A stretch of DNA of 6,336 nucleotides from Frankiales bacterium (GTDB taxonomy: Bacteria > Actinomycetota > Actinomycetes > JAFAQI01), in contig JAFAQI010000535.1 in NCBI GenBank assembly GCA_019246495.1, forward strand, positions 1 through 6,336, in the 5' to 3' direction. Numbering within the stretch: position 1 is the stretch's first letter; each line of letters begins with the position of its first letter. The notes beneath the pieces are model-generated. The model did not search any database, was not told the origin of the DNA, and saw only the letters and a list, made by a program, of their open reading frames with translations. Positions 5,244-6,336 of this stretch are shown here, in pieces. Both the position numbers and the translations under genes were made by a program.

Positions 5244-6336
5244 TCATGGCTTGGTGAAGTAGTTCACGACGGCCGCGGCCAAGGCGTTGCGGTTGGCCTG
5301 CGTCCCGAATGACTCGAATGGGAACGCAAGGAACACAACGCGGTAGTGCCCACCCGTGTCGGCGGAGGTATCCCGCACGGCGAGCCCGTCGGGCTGGCCT
5401 GCGTCGTCCTTGAACTGCGCTACGGCGGGACCATTCGGGGTGATCTCGTCCGAGCAGTCGCAATAGTCGCTCGGCAGGTTCGCCGGCACACCCGCGCTGA
5501 ACGCGCCGCCCACGCCGGTGTTCGGGATGCCGTGGTAGGCCGCGGTCAGCTTGTCGTTCTGCGTCTCGCTGCCGTCCCACGTGACGTGCAGATAGTCGTG
5601 CACGAAGCCGGTCGTGCCGGCGCCCTGGTCGAGCAGGTCCATGCCGGAGACGAACAGCCGGTTGCCCGCGTCGAGGTAGCCCTTGAGCAAGGGCTCGTAC
5701 TTGCCGAGCGGGTCGGGATAGCCCGTGCCGGTGAACCAGTAGACCTGCGGGTGCGCGGCGAGGAACCCGGCCGGCAGCACCGGCTCGGCCGAGAGGTCCC
5801 AGACCGACGCGCTCACGCCCGCGGCCTGAAGCGCCGTCTGGTACGTCGGGGTCTGGTCGCCCGGTGCCGACGGACCGCCGGCTCCGCTGCCGTCGACGAT
5901 GAGCGCCTGCACCGCGACGGCGATGGAGGTCACGTCGCTCGTCGCCTGCACGAACGGGACAGCGTGCGACGTCGCGACGATCGCCTCGGTGTCGCGGTCG
6001 CCGTCCGTTGCCGAAGCCGGCACGTCGACGGAGATGCACAGCGTCTGGCTTGCACCCGGCGCGATCTGCGTCGTGTGCGTGACCGGGGTGGTGCAGCTCG
6101 CGTCGAGGATGGCCGTGTTCCAGCCGGTGGCTTGATCAGCGACCTCGTAGGAGTCGGCGGCGTAACCGTGGTTGGTGACGTCGACGGTGAACTTCACGGC
6201 GTGACCCACCCGGGCACCGTCGACCTGGCTGCGCGGTGCGATGCCGACCGCGTGCTTCGGAGCGATCGGTGTCGTGTGCGGGCTGCCGGAGGTGCCATAG
6301 CTGCGGTTGCCTGCATGTGCCGACACCTGCAATCCG
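5244..6336 (-). CDS. C-terminal part of a large secreted protein with a beta-sandwich and a GATase-like domain (possibly S8 peptidase tail); N-terminus beyond the right edge
   Basis: 363 codons, open through the right edge. The TTG at 6332 is an internal Leu codon and not a credible start, so the real protein is longer. Numbering from that codon, residues about 36-142 look like an Ig-like NEW3/CARDB domain (GHAVKFTVDVTNHGYAADSYEV, then ATGWNTAILDASC, and APGASQTLCISVDVPASA). Cys80 and Cys99 are placed for a disulfide, which fits export. Residues about 143-361 resemble the class I glutamine-amidotransferase-like fold found at the ends of secreted proteases: ALIVDGSG (143-150), QVYWFTGTGYPDP (196-208), GNRLFVSGMDLLDQ (223-236) and VVFLAFPFESFG with VVNYF at the C-terminus. 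No catalytic Cys in a nucleophile-elbow context is visible, so the domain is probably structural or binding. The protease link is inferred from architecture, as no Asp/His/Ser triad is in view. Gene order differs here from M. tuberculosis, where other genes precede murI. Confidence 0.85.
   Translation of the reverse strand, partial: GLQVSAHAGNRSYGTSGSPHTTPIAPKHAVGIAPRSQVDGARVGHAVKFTVDVTNHGYAADSYEVADQATGWNTAILDASCTTPVTHTTQIAPGASQTLCISVDVPASATDGDRDTEAIVATSHAVPFVQATSDVTSIAVAVQALIVDGSGAGGPSAPGDQTPTYQTALQAAGVSASVWDLSAEPVLPAGFLAAHPQVYWFTGTGYPDPLGKYEPLLKGYLDAGNRLFVSGMDLLDQGAGTTGFVHDYLHVTWDGSETQNDKLTAAYHGIPNTGVGGAFSAGVPANLPSDYCDCSDEITPNGPAVAQFKDDAGQPDGLAVRDTSADTGGHYRVVFLAFPFESFGTQANRNALAAAVVNYFTKP

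Noticed and set aside
4464..5312. A 282-residue plus-strand open frame antisense to murI
   Set aside because: Low-complexity Arg/Asp/Val composition and complete overlap with an unambiguous murI.
1..6336. A CRISPR array, insertion sequence or defence island
   Set aside because: No regularly spaced repeats, transposase, nuclease or methylase motifs; the recognisable genes are housekeeping.

Overview
The window reads as a piece of a high-GC actinobacterial chromosome. Two things point there: strongly G/C-biased third codon positions in every credible gene, and the minus-strand gene order murI - MBL-fold hydrolase - rph - rdgB. That order is the one I know from Mycobacterium tuberculosis as Rv1338-Rv1341. 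Genus cannot be decided from the sequence alone. Almost everything lies on the minus strand, so transcription runs from high to low coordinates.

Right part (6336 down to 2167). A secreted protein cut by the right window edge (5244-6336) carries a NEW3/CARDB-like beta-sandwich and a C-terminal glutamine-amidotransferase-like domain. It is probably the tail of an extracellular, possibly subtilisin-type, protein. After a 69-base gap that holds a CRP/GlxR-like palindrome comes a tight four-gene operon. It contains murI (glutamate racemase, D-Glu for peptidoglycan), a metallo-beta-lactamase-fold phosphodiesterase of the Rv1339 type, rph (RNase PH, tRNA 3'-end maturation) and rdgB (house-cleaning dITP/XTP pyrophosphatase). 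Two of the three junctions are 4-base GTGA overlaps and the third is a 16-base gap with a strong Shine-Dalgarno, so translational coupling is likely.

Middle (about 2185 to 1120). A small plus-strand gene for an orphan HicB-like protein (1962-2159) ends 7 bases from the end of rdgB and is divergent from an uncharacterised single-pass membrane protein (1330-1899). Downstream of that is a tRNA-Leu(UAG) gene (1165-1246, minus). A hairpin plus T-run on the plus strand (1279-1318) lies between them.

Left part (1119 to 1). A four-helix membrane protein of unknown function (541-1119) is followed by the N-terminal 153 residues of a membrane-anchored protein of a widespread actinobacterial family (from 461, cut by the left edge). 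The 79-base gap between them holds a near-match to the DasR/NagR (GntR-family) operator core.

I see no phage, insertion sequence, CRISPR array or clearly new multi-gene system. The most interesting points are regulatory: a cAMP-receptor-type palindrome in front of an operon that encodes a probable cAMP phosphodiesterase, and a dre-like operator in front of the N-anchored protein at the left edge.
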